A stretch of 64,000 nucleotides of DNA from Pyrenula massariospora. Lineage: Eukaryota; Ascomycota; Eurotiomycetes; Pyrenulales; Pyrenulaceae. Of this stretch, positions 21,525 to 33,900 are shown in pieces (the first letter of the stretch is position 1; each line of letters opens with the position of its first letter). Under the pieces are notes generated by a model. The model worked only from the letters and a program-made list of their open reading frames with translations, had not been told where the DNA came from and searched no databases. Position numbers and translations under genes: made by a program. The stretch is taken from assembly GCA_021030905.1 (NCBI GenBank), contig JAGFMI010000014.1:496001-560000 (forward strand), given 5' to 3'.

Positions 21525-23911
21525 TCAAGTCATGTCCGCCATAGCTCCGCCCATCTTCGGCCCAAATCCCGCAACGCCATCCAATTTCTGCTGATGTGTT
21601 GGCAGAAGCCATTCGTTCGGAATCGATCCTGCTGCCTATATTGCTTGTCAGCCTGTACTTCTAGTTTTCAGAGAGCAGAGCTCGACTTACCTTCAATCTT
21701 GCCACATCCGCTTTAGCCTGCGCTGTATCCCAACTGTTCTTCTCTAAGCACTCCTTTGCTACTTCCAATATCAAGCCCGTAGTAAGGCTTAAGTCGATGG
21801 TCAGTCTCTCTTTCTCCACTAGCTCCATAGATTTTCCCATTCCTGGCTCGCCATAACCCTCGGGAGTAACGCCCGGATTTTCCTTGGCTGGATTGTTTAG
21901 CTTCCAGTTTTTGATTTCCAGGTTTAGCGAGTGTCTTATTGTCCATATATCGCTCACAACACGTATGCTCCCTGCACCAGCGCCTGGACCGAGAATGAAC
22001 TGCCGGTGAAACCACGGCTGACAGACCTCTCTGCCAGTATTGCGGTCGATCTCGTTGAAATTGGAGGTCGCGTTGACAATAAGTCCAGCAACTCCGCCTG
22101 AAGACTGACCAGAAGGATCAGGGACTCCTGGGATCGGGTGGCACTCAATCACCCAAGAGCCTGGATACATGCTCGGGTCCGGGTGACTCGTCTTTGGTAA
22201 CGTGGCCCAGAATGCACCAATGTCTTTCTTACCCGTGAACAGGCGGACAACCCGAGCCGGTAGGTGGGTAATTTTGAGGAGATTTCGACTTGATCTGAGG
22301 TAATGCTGAAGGCTCGGCTCCGCAGCGTGGCCGCCATGTATTCTTGGATGTTTTGAGTTATAACTTAGGGAAAAGGAAGAGTCGTCGTCGTAAAATCTGT
22401 TAAGCGCTTCGTTGCGGTCGTTGTCGAAACAAGGAAAGAACGTAGTGATAAAATTAGCTGCAATGTTTGCTTCGTCTGCAAAGCTAGCGGCCATGATCGG
22501 TATAGGATTTCGTTCTGCTTCAATCTGGAGAGGGTCTCGCACCTGCTCGAGTGTGTCGCTAAGCTTGAGTAATTGAAGCTTAGGATACCACTTCAGCAGC
22601 GTCTCCTTGACGTTGGTCTGGTCGACCATAGGATTGTTATCAACTTCCAGCTGTACCAAGTCCCGGAATTTCCATCGCCATACACCAAGGTCGTCGATGT
22701 TAAGGCTGTTGTTCGAGAGTACCAAGTGCTGGAGACGTGGAAAGGTCGCGGCGATAGAACTGACAGCCACTAGGGAGGACATGCCATTGTTAGCGAGACT
22801 GATAGCATTGACCATTCCATGCATCTCGTGTTTCGAACCCTCTCGCATCGTATTTTCGCATAGCTTCATAAGTGCCGGAAAAAATTTCTTTGTAGTGGAG
22901 TCATGATCAAAAACACCGAGGTTTACCAAAGCCGGATCATGGATCAGATTGGAGAGGTCAAAGGTCTTCTCCGCGCGGTTCCATCGTGCCTCTAAGATGT
23001 TGTTTAGGACACTGATGGTGCCTTGCGTGTCTTGCTGGTCGTGAGAAATTTTTGCGGGTCGGGGATCGTTCTGCTGTCTATCGGGCTTTGACGACGACGA
23101 TTTGTCCATGCCTTGCTTCCTAATGGACATGAGAGCACCTGTGAAGGATTTTTGATCCAGAGAAACCACGGCATCAGCAAATTCCGGTTGAACAGCGAGA
23201 AACACCAAACCAGGATTCTTCTTTGTGTAGTCTTGACACTATAGTGTATTAGTAAGGAATAGGATACCAGATTTGATAGCGCCCTCCACCAGTCAATCTG
23301 CGATCGGTTTCGATTCGGCCGCTTTCTAAGTTGGTCGATGTTTAATGACGACAGCCGAGAAGCGCAATATCGTTTCGGATGCGAAAGCCAGGAGGAGGTG
23401 GCTCTCAGCTTACCTTTGATCTGTCAATCTTGACCTCTCGTCCGGCCTCTTTAGCTGCTTGTTTCTCCACCCAGTTGATTAATTCGTGCAGGGGAGAATG
23501 TCCTGGCTTCTTGCTCTTGTAGACCGCTGAATCTCGAAGACCTAAAATACTAATTCGCACAAGGCCGTCCGCCCCTGAATCTGCCGAGGTCATGGCGACG
23601 TCGCCACCACTGATCGCTTTGTCCAAAAGGTCAGAAGTGAGATTGTTTCGACGATTCGCTCTGGGAGGCCCTCGTGCGATGTGTGGTGGCTGGTAGAGTG
23701 CACCACGGCCACCCTGGTTATCAGATCGATTATTTCGGTCTTGTCGATTACCGCGATTTCCTCGATTTGAATTTCCCCTTCCTCTCGTACCACCTTCTAT
23801 CATAGAAATGTCGCCATCTCGGTCAGTTCTCGTTGGCGTCGAATGTCGGGATTTGCGTATTCCGCCTCTGTCTGATATCCTTGGACCTCGGGGTCCGCGC
23901 GTTGCGTTCAT
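21525..23911 (-). CDS. MEX67: mRNA export factor Mex67 (NXF1/TAP homologue)
   Basis: Exons 23911-23414, 23238-21691 and 21635-21525 give 718 residues. Intron 1 is 175 nt (GTAAGC..CTATAG), intron 2 is 55 nt (GTAAGT..ATATAG). Mex67 with Mtr2 carries mRNPs through the nuclear pore. Domain order: an RG/RGN-rich basic N-terminus to about residue 90; an RNA-binding region (VRISILGLRDSAVYKSKKPG); leucine-rich repeats (LQHLVLSNNSLNIDDLGVWR, LVQLEVDNNPMVDQ, LQLLKLSDTL); an NTF2-like domain (FFPCFDNDRNEALNRFYDDD through FHRQFILGPG); and a UBA-like TAP-C domain in which the small third exon supplies ARLKAAGSIPNEWLLP. A search that skips exon 3 would lose the nucleoporin-binding end. The start MNATRGPRG is the first ATG with normal context. 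Divergent from Erv46. Confidence 0.9.
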
Positions 23912-24488
23912 TGTGGGTAGAAGTCTGCAGGCGGACAAAGGAAAAATGTTCGTAAGCAGGAACCGTGGGGAAAGCGTGCGAGTAACCGCAAGCGGTATGT
24001 GAGGTGTGTTTCACCTATGCATGAGGTTTGGGAGGAATGTCTACTTTCTGGACGATGTTTGCGGTGACGAGTAGAGGCAGAAAGAGGGAGTCCTGGAGTC
24101 ATTGGAATGGTTCTATTAGGCAGACGAGGCTGAGGCCACTATTTTCGGGCGAGACCGGAGTTCGTGAGCTTGATCTAAGAGGAAGGTCTACCGAGAGCCA
24201 ACCCCACGATTCAGATGCCGAGGTGGTCGTGATTGGCTAATTGGACGCCTCCTCCGGCGCAAGGCTGTAAGGGCCAGCTTGTCGCGGATATTTTTATGTG
24301 CATCTCTTGACTGGCCAGATAGCTGTTGGACGTTTACCCACGAACGCTGGTTCCAGGACCACACCTCGTAATTCGCTACACCCAAAATTATGATATCTTG
24401 AACTGTACTCTATTAGTTGTCTTCTAGACGTTCCTTACGCTCTCTTGTCCCTCGGTGAAGGGCCACTGTAACCAGCCCTCGCACCACA
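23912..24488. other. Shared divergent promoter of Mex67 and Erv46
   Basis: 577 bp without a gene. It contains a GATTGGCTAATTGG element near 24231-24243, holding two ATTGG (reverse CCAAT) pentamers 3 bp apart, a typical fungal CCAAT-box arrangement. No repeat or RNA gene seen. Confidence 0.5.
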
Positions 24489-25838
24489 ATGCCGGCCAAA
24501 TCGCGATTCACCAGGCTTGACGCCTTCACCAAGACAGTAGAAGATGCAAGAGTGCGGACGACTTCGGGAGGCATAGTGACGATTACATCTTTACTCGTGG
24601 TGCTCTGGTTGATCTGGGGAGAATGGGCAGAATACAGGAAAGTGTCGGTCTTGCCTGAGCTAATCGTCGACAAGGGACGAGGTAAGCATCGCACCTGCAT
24701 TGGTACGGCTCCCTGCTTACGCTCGCATTTAGGAGAGAAAATGGAAATACATCTCAACATCACCTTTCCACGAATACCCTGCGAGCTACTGACTTTGGAT
24801 GTCATGGACGTGTCAGGAGAACAGCAGACTGGCGTGATGCATGGTGTGACAAAGGTTCGACTATCACCGCAATCAGAAGGTGGACATATCATTGATTCGA
24901 CTGATCTCAATCTTCATGCTGAAGAAGCGGCGCATCTCGACCCCGACTACTGTGGATCATGCTACTCTGCTCCTGCCCCGCCAGATGCGAAAAAGCCAGG
25001 ATGCTGCAATACCTGCGACGATGTGCGTGAAGCATACGCCGCCAACAGTTGGGCTTTCGGCCGAGGAGAAGGCGTCGAGCAATGTGAAAAGGAACACTAC
25101 GGCGAAAAACTTGACGCCCAGCGGAAAGAGGGTTGTCGAATTGATGGAGGCATCCGGGTTAACAAAGTTATTGGCAATTTCCATATTGCGCCGGGTCGTA
25201 GCTTCAGCAATGGGAACCTGCACGTGCACGACCTCAACAATTACCTGGATACCCCTGTAGCCCATACGTTCACCCATGAGATCCATCAATTGCGATTCGG
25301 GCCGCAAGTAACGGACGATATGATGGGCAAGTGGACGGATCATCACCATACCAATCCGTTGGACGACACTGCACAATCGACAGATGAAGCTGCATTCAAT
25401 TTTATGTATTTCATCAAGGTCGTGTCAACATCGTATTTACCACTCGGCTGGACAGAGAAGCGCTCAACTGACTCTCATGCTCTCCTCCCTCCTGAAATGA
25501 CACCTCTTGGTCTTCACGGCAAAGTGATGGGTTCTCAAGGTTCGATTGAAACCCATCAATATTCCGTGACATCTCATAAACGTTCCTTATCTGGAGGAGA
25601 CGATTCTGCAGAAGGGCACAAGGAGAGGCTGCATGCCCACGGAGGAATACCTGGCGTTTTCTTCTCCTACGACATCAGTCCCATGAAGGTCTTGAACAAG
25701 GAGCAAAGACCTAAATCTTTTACAACGTTCTTAACTGGCGTATGTGCGATTATTGGTGGAACTCTGACTGTCGCTGCTGCCATTGATCGAGGGGTATATG
25801 AAGGGGCTTCTAGATTGAAGAAGCTGCATCAAGGGTAG
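24489..25838 (+). CDS. ERV46: COPII cargo receptor Erv46 (ERGIC-3 family)
   Basis: Exons 24489-24681 and 24733-25838. The 51-nt intron (GTAAGC..TTTAG) is a multiple of three and stop-free, so the gene reads as a 449-residue ORF if it is missed. The spliced protein has 432 residues and restores VDKGRGEKMEIHLNITFPRI. Erv46 pairs with Erv41 to recycle between ER and Golgi and retrieves escaped ER residents. Evidence: MPAKSRFTRLDAFTKTVEDARVRT at the cytosolic N-terminus; a transmembrane helix near 29-43; a large luminal domain with the conserved CGSC...GCCNTC cysteine motif; PGRSFSNGNLHVHDLNNYL; and a second helix (TGVCAIIGGTLTVAAAID) near the C-terminus. A His/Asp-rich loop (WTDHHHTNPLDD) and a Ser/His insertion look lineage-specific. 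No obvious damage. Confidence 0.92.
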   Translation: MPAKSRFTRLDAFTKTVEDARVRTTSGGIVTITSLLVVLWLIWGEWAEYRKVSVLPELIVDKGRGKHRTCIGTAPCLRSHLGEKMEIHLNITFPRIPCELLTLDVMDVSGEQQTGVMHGVTKVRLSPQSEGGHIIDSTDLNLHAEEAAHLDPDYCGSCYSAPAPPDAKKPGCCNTCDDVREAYAANSWAFGRGEGVEQCEKEHYGEKLDAQRKEGCRIDGGIRVNKVIGNFHIAPGRSFSNGNLHVHDLNNYLDTPVAHTFTHEIHQLRFGPQVTDDMMGKWTDHHHTNPLDDTAQSTDEAAFNFMYFIKVVSTSYLPLGWTEKRSTDSHALLPPEMTPLGLHGKVMGSQGSIETHQYSVTSHKRSLSGGDDSAEGHKERLHAHGGIPGVFFSYDISPMKVLNKEQRPKSFTTFLTGVCAIIGGTLTVAAAIDRGVYEGASRLKKLHQG

Positions 25839-26894
25839 AGATCATAAAGCAGATGTTTGAGAGTCTTTCGACTGTGCAAAGGCATCCGGGTTTGAGCACG
25901 GAGTTTAGGTCATTGTGATATTGCATAAGCGATGTAAAAAAAAATCAAGTTTGATTTCGAGCTAGAACACGCCGATGTCCGGGTTTATCGCCACAAATTC
26001 TTGCTATTTCCAACAACCTGCCTGTCTTCAGAGTGTGTTAGCTATCTCTAGTAATGGGGCTGTGTATGTGCGTCGAAAGACAAAGTGATTAGATCAGATT
26101 GAACATTGTAAGCAGCGACTACAGCCTGCAAAGTCTGGAGCATTTGACGATGCATCAAGTTGCGACGACTGCATCCTTTTCCGGCTCTTCCTAAGCTATT
26201 TGGTTCTTTTGAATCATCAAGGAATAGTATACGGCCAAAATGAGATAAGAAGTGTAAATAGCGTACCTTTGTGAACCTGAGCAATGTAGTGTATGCTCAA
26301 AATCCTTTTTCGTTGAGCCGCGCTTCTGGGTTAATTCAAAGATGCGTGATTGAGAACCACGACCAAAGTAGAGAAAAGACCGTAGAGTATTAGTCTGAGC
26401 AATACTTAAGCTTTTCAAGAGGCTTGGATGCCACTTGGTTACCTTCGAATATTGAATCTTTTGAGATTTAATTGAACCCACAACGCTAGGCAAGTAGCGA
26501 TCAAGCTAAGATATATGAGAAGACTGTTGAGACGAACCGAGTGATCCTGAGAATTGAATGCTTTAAATGATCACTGTGATTATCTAAAGAATGAGGCAGA
26601 GTTCCGTGTGCATCTCCTGGACAAAATTAGTAGAAAGCGCGAGTGATTTAAGGTAGGCGGAAGTCCGATCCTACTGCCACGCATTCTTTGAATTTGCGGC
26701 CACGCTTCTCACAGATATCATTCCCCAAGTCTGGAGAGGAAGACGATACCACATCGGAGTGAGCTTTACAACTTGTGAATGAATTTGGGGTTTGCGATTC
26801 TTTGTAGAGAGCATTGCGGCTTTAAAATTCTGAGCCCGGGTTCCCAAATGTGACATTGATTGCAGTTTTACATAATACTACTTGGCTGCACTCC
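25839..26894. other. Intergenic interval, about 1.05 kb
   Basis: 3' flank of Erv46 and promoter of Vps53. An A-run lies near 25936. ORFs of 60-100 codons on the minus strand look like chance. No RNA gene seen. Confidence 0.5.
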
Positions 26895-29590
26895 ATGCAG
26901 GCAAACGGAACAGGTGTAGATCCGTTAGATGCAGGCAGGATGACCCTTCCACATGATGGTCACAGGGCTAATAGAACTAGATGACTATGATCCAATCCAA
27001 CATCTCAATGCCATTTTCTCCCATCCTTCCACGCTCTCGTCCGTGTCACAGACATATGCTCAGATCCAAGCACACCAAGATCAGCTCGACGACGAAATCG
27101 ATGACCTGCTAGATGAGCAGACCACATCCAATATTGAGGCTGTCGACAGGATCCAAGCTTCTAAGGATGAGCTCGCGGAGCTGTTCAAGAAAATCGAAGA
27201 TGTGCGAGAGAGGGCCGCGCAGACGCAGAGAAATATTACAGAGATGACAGCGGACATCAAGCAGTTGGACAACACTAAGAAGAATTTGACACTGTCAATG
27301 ACGGCTCTCAAAAGGCTGCAAATGCTGACGACCGCGTACGAACAATTAAGAGTATTAAGCAAGACCAGGCAATATCGGGAATGTGCACAATTACTCCAAG
27401 CTGTCATTCAGCTGATGGCACATTTCAAGTCCTACAGATCAATTGATCAAATTGCTACCCTAAGCCGGAATGTGTCCGACTTACAGCGCGAACTTCTGGA
27501 ACAGGTATGCGAGGACTTCGAAATTACGTTCGCCAAGGGAGAAGTATCTCAGCGAAGAGCGGTGCTTGCTGAAGGATGTCTCGTCATGGATGCTCTGGGA
27601 GAGAACGCGCGGTCTCGAATTGTCACCTGGTACTGCAACACACAGCTTCGCGAGTATAGAACTGTCTTTAGAGGTAATGAAGAGGCTGGGTCATTAGACA
27701 ATATTTCCCGGAGATACTCCTGGTTTAAAAGGATGCTGAAGGCTTACGACGAAGAGCATGCCGCAATATTTCCAACATATTGGAGAGTTGGCGAAGTTCT
27801 GGCTAATGTGTTCTGCGAAGGGACAAGAGACGACTTCAAGGGTATTCTTTCGCGTACCACCAGAAGTGGGCAGATGATAGATGTCAATTTGCTCCTGTCC
27901 TGTTTGCAAGAGACGCTTGATTTCGAACATGGCCTTGAACGGCGATTTTCAACCACATCGCGTGCTTCCATTGATACCGTCACTTCTGGTAGCAGTACCA
28001 CTACAGGCTTTACTCAAACTATCTCTGATGCGTTCGAGCCTTATCTCAGTGTGTGGGTCGATGCCCAGGATAAGCAGCTTGCAAGCATGATCCCAAAATA
28101 CAAGCAGCAGCCACCCAAGAGTCCCGAGGAAGACTTCAATTCGCAATCTGTAATATCTTCATCAACCGAACTTTTCAACTTTTACCGTCAATGCCTCAAT
28201 CAATGTGCTAAACTCTCCACTGGTCAGCCTCTTGCAGACCTCTCGAAAATGTTCGCAAAATACCTGGAACAATATGCTCAACAAGTGCTTTATTTTTACA
28301 TTTCCGAAAGACCCACGGCTGGCACGCCATCACGGGTGGCATCAATCGAAGACACTGTCCTCGTCCTTAACACCGCCGATTACTGCTACAATACTTCCAA
28401 TGCCCTTGAAGAGAAGATAAAGGGTCGCGTAGATGAAGCGTATAACAAAGCTGTCGACTTACAAACGCAAGCAGACACATTCATGGGAATCGCAAGTGCG
28501 GCCGTACGAATTCTTGTGCGGCGGATCGAGGTGGACTTAGAGCCATGTTGGCGTGAGATGCGGAACATCTCTTGGAGTAGGATGGAAAACGTGTCAGACC
28601 AGAGCTCTTATGTTGCCGAAGTGCAAAAGAAGGTCAAAGAACGGACAACGCAAATCATCGAGTTGCTACACAAGCAGCAGTACGCCCGCGCTTTTGCGGA
28701 CAACTTCGTGGAGCTCCTGGCCAATGCGTATCTCTCCAACATCGTCCAATGTAAGCCGATTACAGAAGTTGGCGCTGAACAGGTTTACTCTCTCCACAAC
28801 TAACTTCGCATGCCAATCACTAAACTTGTCGCAGATGCTCCTCGACACACATGGCATCCGCTCGACCGTCCTCCACATCCTAGAACCCGCCCCAGCCGCC
28901 TTCACCAAACGTGTATACTCAACCTTCGCCAAAATCGAGACCCTGCTCAAAACACTCCAAGTCGTCCCTTCTCCTCCTGAATCACTAATCACAGCCTACC
29001 TCATCCACATCGCCGACCTCTCCGACGCCAACTTCCGCAAAATCCTCGACCTTAAAGGCATCCGCGGGCGCAACGAGCAAAGCCACCTCCTCGAGCTCTT
29101 CCAAATGCACAAGCTCAGCACCCAATACAAATCCACCCTGGTCGAGAAATCCCCCATCCTCACCCCGCTCAACGTCGCCGCCACCACCAGCGGCCTCGCA
29201 TCCTCCACCGCGTCCGTCGTCGCCCTCGGCGGCGGGCCCAGCGCAGCCGTCCACGGCCTCGGCGCCATCAGCTCCAGCGCCGCGGCGAGCCTGAGCACCG
29301 CCAATTTACCGGGAAACATGAAGTTCGACGCGGCGGGCTTTGGCAACGCGCTGATGGACCGCTTTGTGGCGTCGCCCAGCCTGGGCGGCGGGATCGGGAC
29401 CCCGAGGGATGGGGGCGCCGCGGTGACGCCGCCGCCGGCGGACGGGATGCTGCCGAGCTCTGGTGCGGCGGGGGAGGCGGGGGCGAAGTTGAATGAGAAT
29501 TTGAGGAATATTGGGAAGTTTTTTAAGAGGGATCTGGGGGGGTTTGGGGGGAGGTTTGGGAAGGGGGTTGGTGGGGAGGAGGGGAAGTAG
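26895..29590 (+). CDS. VPS53: GARP/EARP tethering complex subunit Vps53
   Basis: Three exons: 26895-26934, 26981-28782 and 28835-29590, 865 residues. Intron 2 (52 nt, GTTTAC..TCGCAG, branch ACTAAAC) joins EVGAEQ to MLLDTHGIRS, a conserved Vps53 junction. Intron 1 is proposed here as a 46-nt GC-AG intron with a GCTAAT branch. It yields MQANGTGVDPLDADDYDPIQ, matching the VDPLD..DYDPIQHLN start I expect of fungal Vps53. Starting at 26953 instead would give MMVTGLIELDDYDPIQ without that segment. Vps53, with Vps51, 52 and 54, tethers endosome-derived vesicles at the trans-Golgi. The N-terminal 350 residues are long coiled helices (DQLDDEIDDLLDEQ onward) of the Vps53_N domain. The C-terminus after about residue 700 is Gly/Ala-rich and poorly conserved, with codon use becoming very GC-rich. 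Confidence 0.9.
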
Positions 29591-30019
29591 AGGTTGCTTG
29601 CGTTTAGGACTGGAATGATTTGGAAAAGTGTCTCGTCAAATACGACCCATTGAGTATGTGTTCTGTGCAGCCTAATTTCACAGAGGCTTGCGTTCGCCGC
29701 AAAATAGGCGGGCGACGGCCTTGGGTATGCTTGTCAGCTCGATATGGATATGTGGAGTAGTCTCATCGTATCGGGGAAAAGTTTGTTCCTGTGCATCGCA
29801 ATGATGCGGAAAGGGGCAAAGAGGCTTCAATAGGCTATTTAGGTAATCCACTTTCATAGAGGTTGTTCAATGTATCGTGTCGCTCCATCCCCTTCTATAC
29901 AGAGAGATCCTTGTGGAGAGCTACCTTATGTACAGGCACCTATTCGCGCTAAGCTTATTCTGTGAGAGGAAAGATTTACTAAGGTCCTCACACGTGGCCC
30001 AGGCGATCTCCTTTTTTGA
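29591..30019. other. Convergent 3' flank between Vps53 and the next gene
   Basis: 430 bp between two stop codons that face each other. No gene, repeat or obvious shared terminator hairpin is visible. Confidence 0.5.
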
Positions 30020-30938
30020 TCAATGAGTCCGAATTGGAAGTGTGGCGTCGTTGAGACCTTCTAGGAGCGCCTCTTCACCTTCCGACAGGTCTTCAAACCC
30101 CGATATGGGCTCCTCATCCCCTGGCACGCTTCCCTCTAACTCTTCATCTGCCTCGCCATCCCTGGTTTCTTCGGCAGCGGCCTCCGTGCCCTGTTCTTCC
30201 TGTGCACCGGCCTCTGTGAGAGCGCGTCGTGCGGCCCTAATCTCTCTCCCTCTCTGTCCCATGTCCTTAGGCGGTGCTGATGGCCGTCAGAAGGTCTAAA
30301 GCGAGGGACTTCCATGTTTCGAGCACTCACTGCGAGGATGGTACCGAATAAAGAACATTTTCTCCCAGAGTATGTTGAAGAGCGGTTTGAGCCTATTTCA
30401 AATGGTTAGCCCTGCAATCAATCGGTTCGTATTGGGCTCTGAAGCAAGACCTTTCCATCACCGCAGCCTTGTCCTTGTAATACTCGTCACAGAGTTCTCG
30501 CGGAAACATGTACAACTCCTTCCCGAAGATCCTCGGCTCGTATCTCTTGACCAAGTCCCGAGTAAGGAAGTCCATTGAATAGGCATGAGGACGATAAACC
30601 CGTTCAAACCTTCCGCTACCCTCTTCGTACTCTTTCACCCTCTCCATCACTCGGCCCACCCACGCGAAGGCAGAATTTTTCTTGTTGTGGCTATCGATGC
30701 GCGTGAAGCGACGGATAGTCTTGTAGAAGGGTCCGAAGTTGGTCTCTGGGATGCCCATGTCGTTGAAGACGTCGATGTATGCGTCAAGATTGTCGTCCCG
30801 CGCCCAGTTGTAGTTGACCACTGGCTTGTTCATGGCCATGCGTCTAGGGCGACGGAGGCGAACTACAGGCGGCGGTAGGAATTCATGTAGAGCCCCATCG
30901 ACGTCTAAAAACAACGATTTTTCTCTCTGCCTCACCAT
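30020..30938 (-). CDS. Unrecognised three-exon protein with acidic tail
   Basis: Exons 30938-30451, 30392-30331 and 30276-30020 give 268 residues with exact codon closure. Intron 1 (58 nt) has a weak GTCTTG donor but a perfect GCTAAC branch and ATAG acceptor. Intron 2 (54 nt) has donor GTGAGT and acceptor ATCAG. Joining gives KAAVMERLKPLFNILWEKMF and IRYHPRTPPKDMGQRGREIR. The middle is rich in aromatics and charged residues (NYNWARDDNLDAYIDVFNDM, FYKTIRRFTRIDSHNKKNSA), typical of a real folded protein. The last 70 residues are Glu-rich (EAAAEETRDGEADEELEG). No signal peptide or membrane helix. I do not recognise the family. ATGs at 30938 and 30833 are both possible starts. The way three exons close into one frame argues strongly for a gene. 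Confidence 0.65.
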
Positions 30939-33900
30939 CCTGCTTATTTGCCTTTTGACGAGATTGAGATGAACGGGCAATGAGGTGTATGGGTGAAATT
31001 TGTTGTGCGAGCAGCTCTGGCGGGGCACGTGCTAAGATTTAGTAACGATTTTCTTTTGCTGATTCTTGCCAGTGTCCTTTCAGCGGTGGAAGCCTTGGCG
31101 GTGAAGGCGAGGCGGGTGCAACTGCGCATCTTCGCCAATGTCGCACGGCATGAGTTGAATCTTTTTCGATTAGATGCAAATACGAATGAGAAGCGTTCAA
31201 GAAGTGGAAAAATGAAGACAATGGAAATGGTTGTCGCCGTGTATACGATGAGTTGTGCCATGTTTTCGGCGGTACAATCAAGAATATATTTTGGAAAAGA
31301 TAGATGCCTTTCAGCTTTGTGCATGGCTGTGGTGCAGTTGGTTATCATAATCCGGTAATTAGTTCTCCACTGGCTGTTGGGACGGTTCGAACCCAAACCC
31401 GGGCATAGAGCGAAAAATCCCTCCCTGGGGTTTCTCCTACTCCATCCACACGTATACGACCGCTAAAGTCTGAGAGCTCCAATGGATGGATGTAGGTTTT
31501 TGAAAATTGGCCTGGACTTCATATTTGTTTGTGTAGATTTCGAAACGATACTTCCTTTTTTTGCCACTCTGCGACGGTGTGATCGGGCATGAGGATGACG
31601 TTCGTTCTGCGTCGCTGTTGCTTGATGCTCGGGTTTTAATCCGAATAACCTACTGGGCTTCGGACTGTGCACATTAGTATTTCCCATTTTTGGATGGTCC
31701 TTATTCTTTTTTGGCTCTCGAACTATCAGTCTATGGCGGACACATTGAAGGCGATGTGGAACAAGGACTTCGGCTCAACAAGCTACGAATCGCTCTGGCA
31801 GGAGACTCAGGGACTACACCTACGGCGAGCTGATTTCTGGGAACCGCTCTTATACTTAGCGAATAGCTGGCGAGAGGCTCTTATAAGTCTGGTATTTTTG
31901 TGGAGCAAGATCTCGTGCAGATACCAGAGGACTCAGAAAAAGACGTGGGGTGGCTTGGGAACGATTGCTGGAAAATTTAACCTTGAACTTTTCAATAGCG
32001 GTACTCGAACCAATTCCTCGAAGAGTTTTTGATAATCATAGGTAATGGACTTGTGAGTTATTGGAAATATTGCGAAAGTGAGACTCAAGAATGAGGTTGT
32101 GTTGTTGTTGGTGAGGAGCCGCCAAGGCCCTGAGTTGAGTAAGGACAACCGAGCCTAAAGCTTCCTGCGGAAGTTGCCTTGAAGCAGTCGTAGGCGAACA
32201 ATCACCTTAGCCAATACATCAGTCTACTAGCTGGTCCCTAAATTACTACAGGAGAAAGAAAATTCCTTCTCCGCTCCTTTTCCAAGATTCTGACATCGTG
32301 TCACATTCTCCCGACCCTCAAGAGCGGCCTAAACAGGTTATGTGACTACGTCAGCTCAGTGGCTCATTGATTACCCTCTGACTCCGACTATACGGCACTA
32401 ACCCGCCCCTGTTGGCGGTCGGACCTCCGACATGGCCTTGAGCAGGTGGCTGAGATCGACTTGTTTTACAGCCTGATCAATGATCATAGTCAGGTACCGT
32501 TCTGACATCACCTTACAGGTTCATGCACGCGGAGCTTTGGACACAAATTGGAGCCAACCGCCCAGGCACCAGGCACGAGCTGATTTGGGAAAGAAGTTCC
32601 AGAGCATCACGCCATTGTTATCTGGAATCTTCTCTTAGCACGCGTTGGCTACTAAATGCTGACCATGTAATTGATATAAATGCCTCAAGCTGAAGCGGAA
32701 TCTAAAGATCGAGGTCGACCCGACGCCGCGACATTCCCGGCTGGTCAAGGGGTCGTCTGGCGATTGGTAGACCACGTGCAGGCGAAGGTTTATCTGCATT
32801 ACTACGTAGTACAATGGCTCGCGAAGCTCGTGCGAGCTCGGGGCATGGCACTCCTGACACCTGCGTTAGTCTCCATGTGAACAAGTCGCGAAGTCGGTCG
32901 TCAATAGAGACTCCTTCCGATTCCGGGAATAAGGTGTGGCCATACTCGGCTGCAGGCATATGCTTGACCATCACAACCCTGGCCCCTCTTCAGCTCAGCC
33001 ATGTTCGCTCTGGCACCAGCCGAGAGTTTTCGTTCACTCCTATCCTGACCTGTCAGCCTTGCCAGTTCGAGGCTGTCTGCCGCATGCTTCCTTTTGAGCC
33101 CCTTTACGAATGCTCGTACCCCAATCGTAACGGCGCTTGGCATGCTGGAAGCTTCCACCGTCAGACACTTAGGCTGCCCCGTGGGACATGGCGAATCGCG
33201 ATCCGAAGGAACATCAAGGGAACACATTAAGCTTACTGCCCACCCTTGCACCTATCATGCAAAATCACAACTGCCCCGCCGCTGACCGGTTGTATTCCGG
33301 AGCGTGGGTAGATTCCGAACCTCCACTCCCATACCCATGTCCGGTCAAAAAAAAGGTCAATGCGCAAACCAATCCTCAAACGTCGATGACAATCTCCCCT
33401 AGCTGACTCAGGATAACAATTCTGTGACGCACGCGCTGTAAACAAAAATCCAAAAAGGGGCAGAGGTCGACCAGAGATCAGTGGGCGCCCTCCTGTTGAC
33501 AAGCTTCGCCCATCGTGCCAGAGTGGGTTTTTGCAAGGTGAGACAAGACGCGTGATCGCTGATCAGCGCTGGGGTGCGTCTGTCGCAGCGTCGATACCTT
33601 AGACCGGTGGCACGGGAAGCAAACGGCCCCGATGTCTTGTTCTTCGGGGTCCGACCATGTCTACCCAAGGCGGTTTTGTGTATCGAGTGTAGTAGACCAA
33701 GTCCGTGTCCTGGATGGACCATGCACGTGTCGTACCCTCTCCATGTGCACCGCACTGCAATGCACTGCATGCAGAATCAAAGCCCCCCCTCCAGCTAGGA
33801 TCCTCGCAATCGCATCACTCGCATCTTGAAGCCCCTTTGGCGCGAAGGAACCGAACTGCACCATCGCCCAAAAACCCCAGCAAACCACATGGCATTGACA

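Noticed and set aside
31380-31405. GGTTCGAACCC, a B-box-like tRNA element.
   Set aside because: The bases on either side cannot form a T-stem or acceptor stem on either strand, and no D-arm or anticodon arm lies upstream.
31667-32032. 121-codon plus-strand ORF, Trp-rich, in the 4-kb gene-free interval.
   Set aside because: No motif, no plausible splice partner and no supporting promoter; length is within chance for this amount of sequence.
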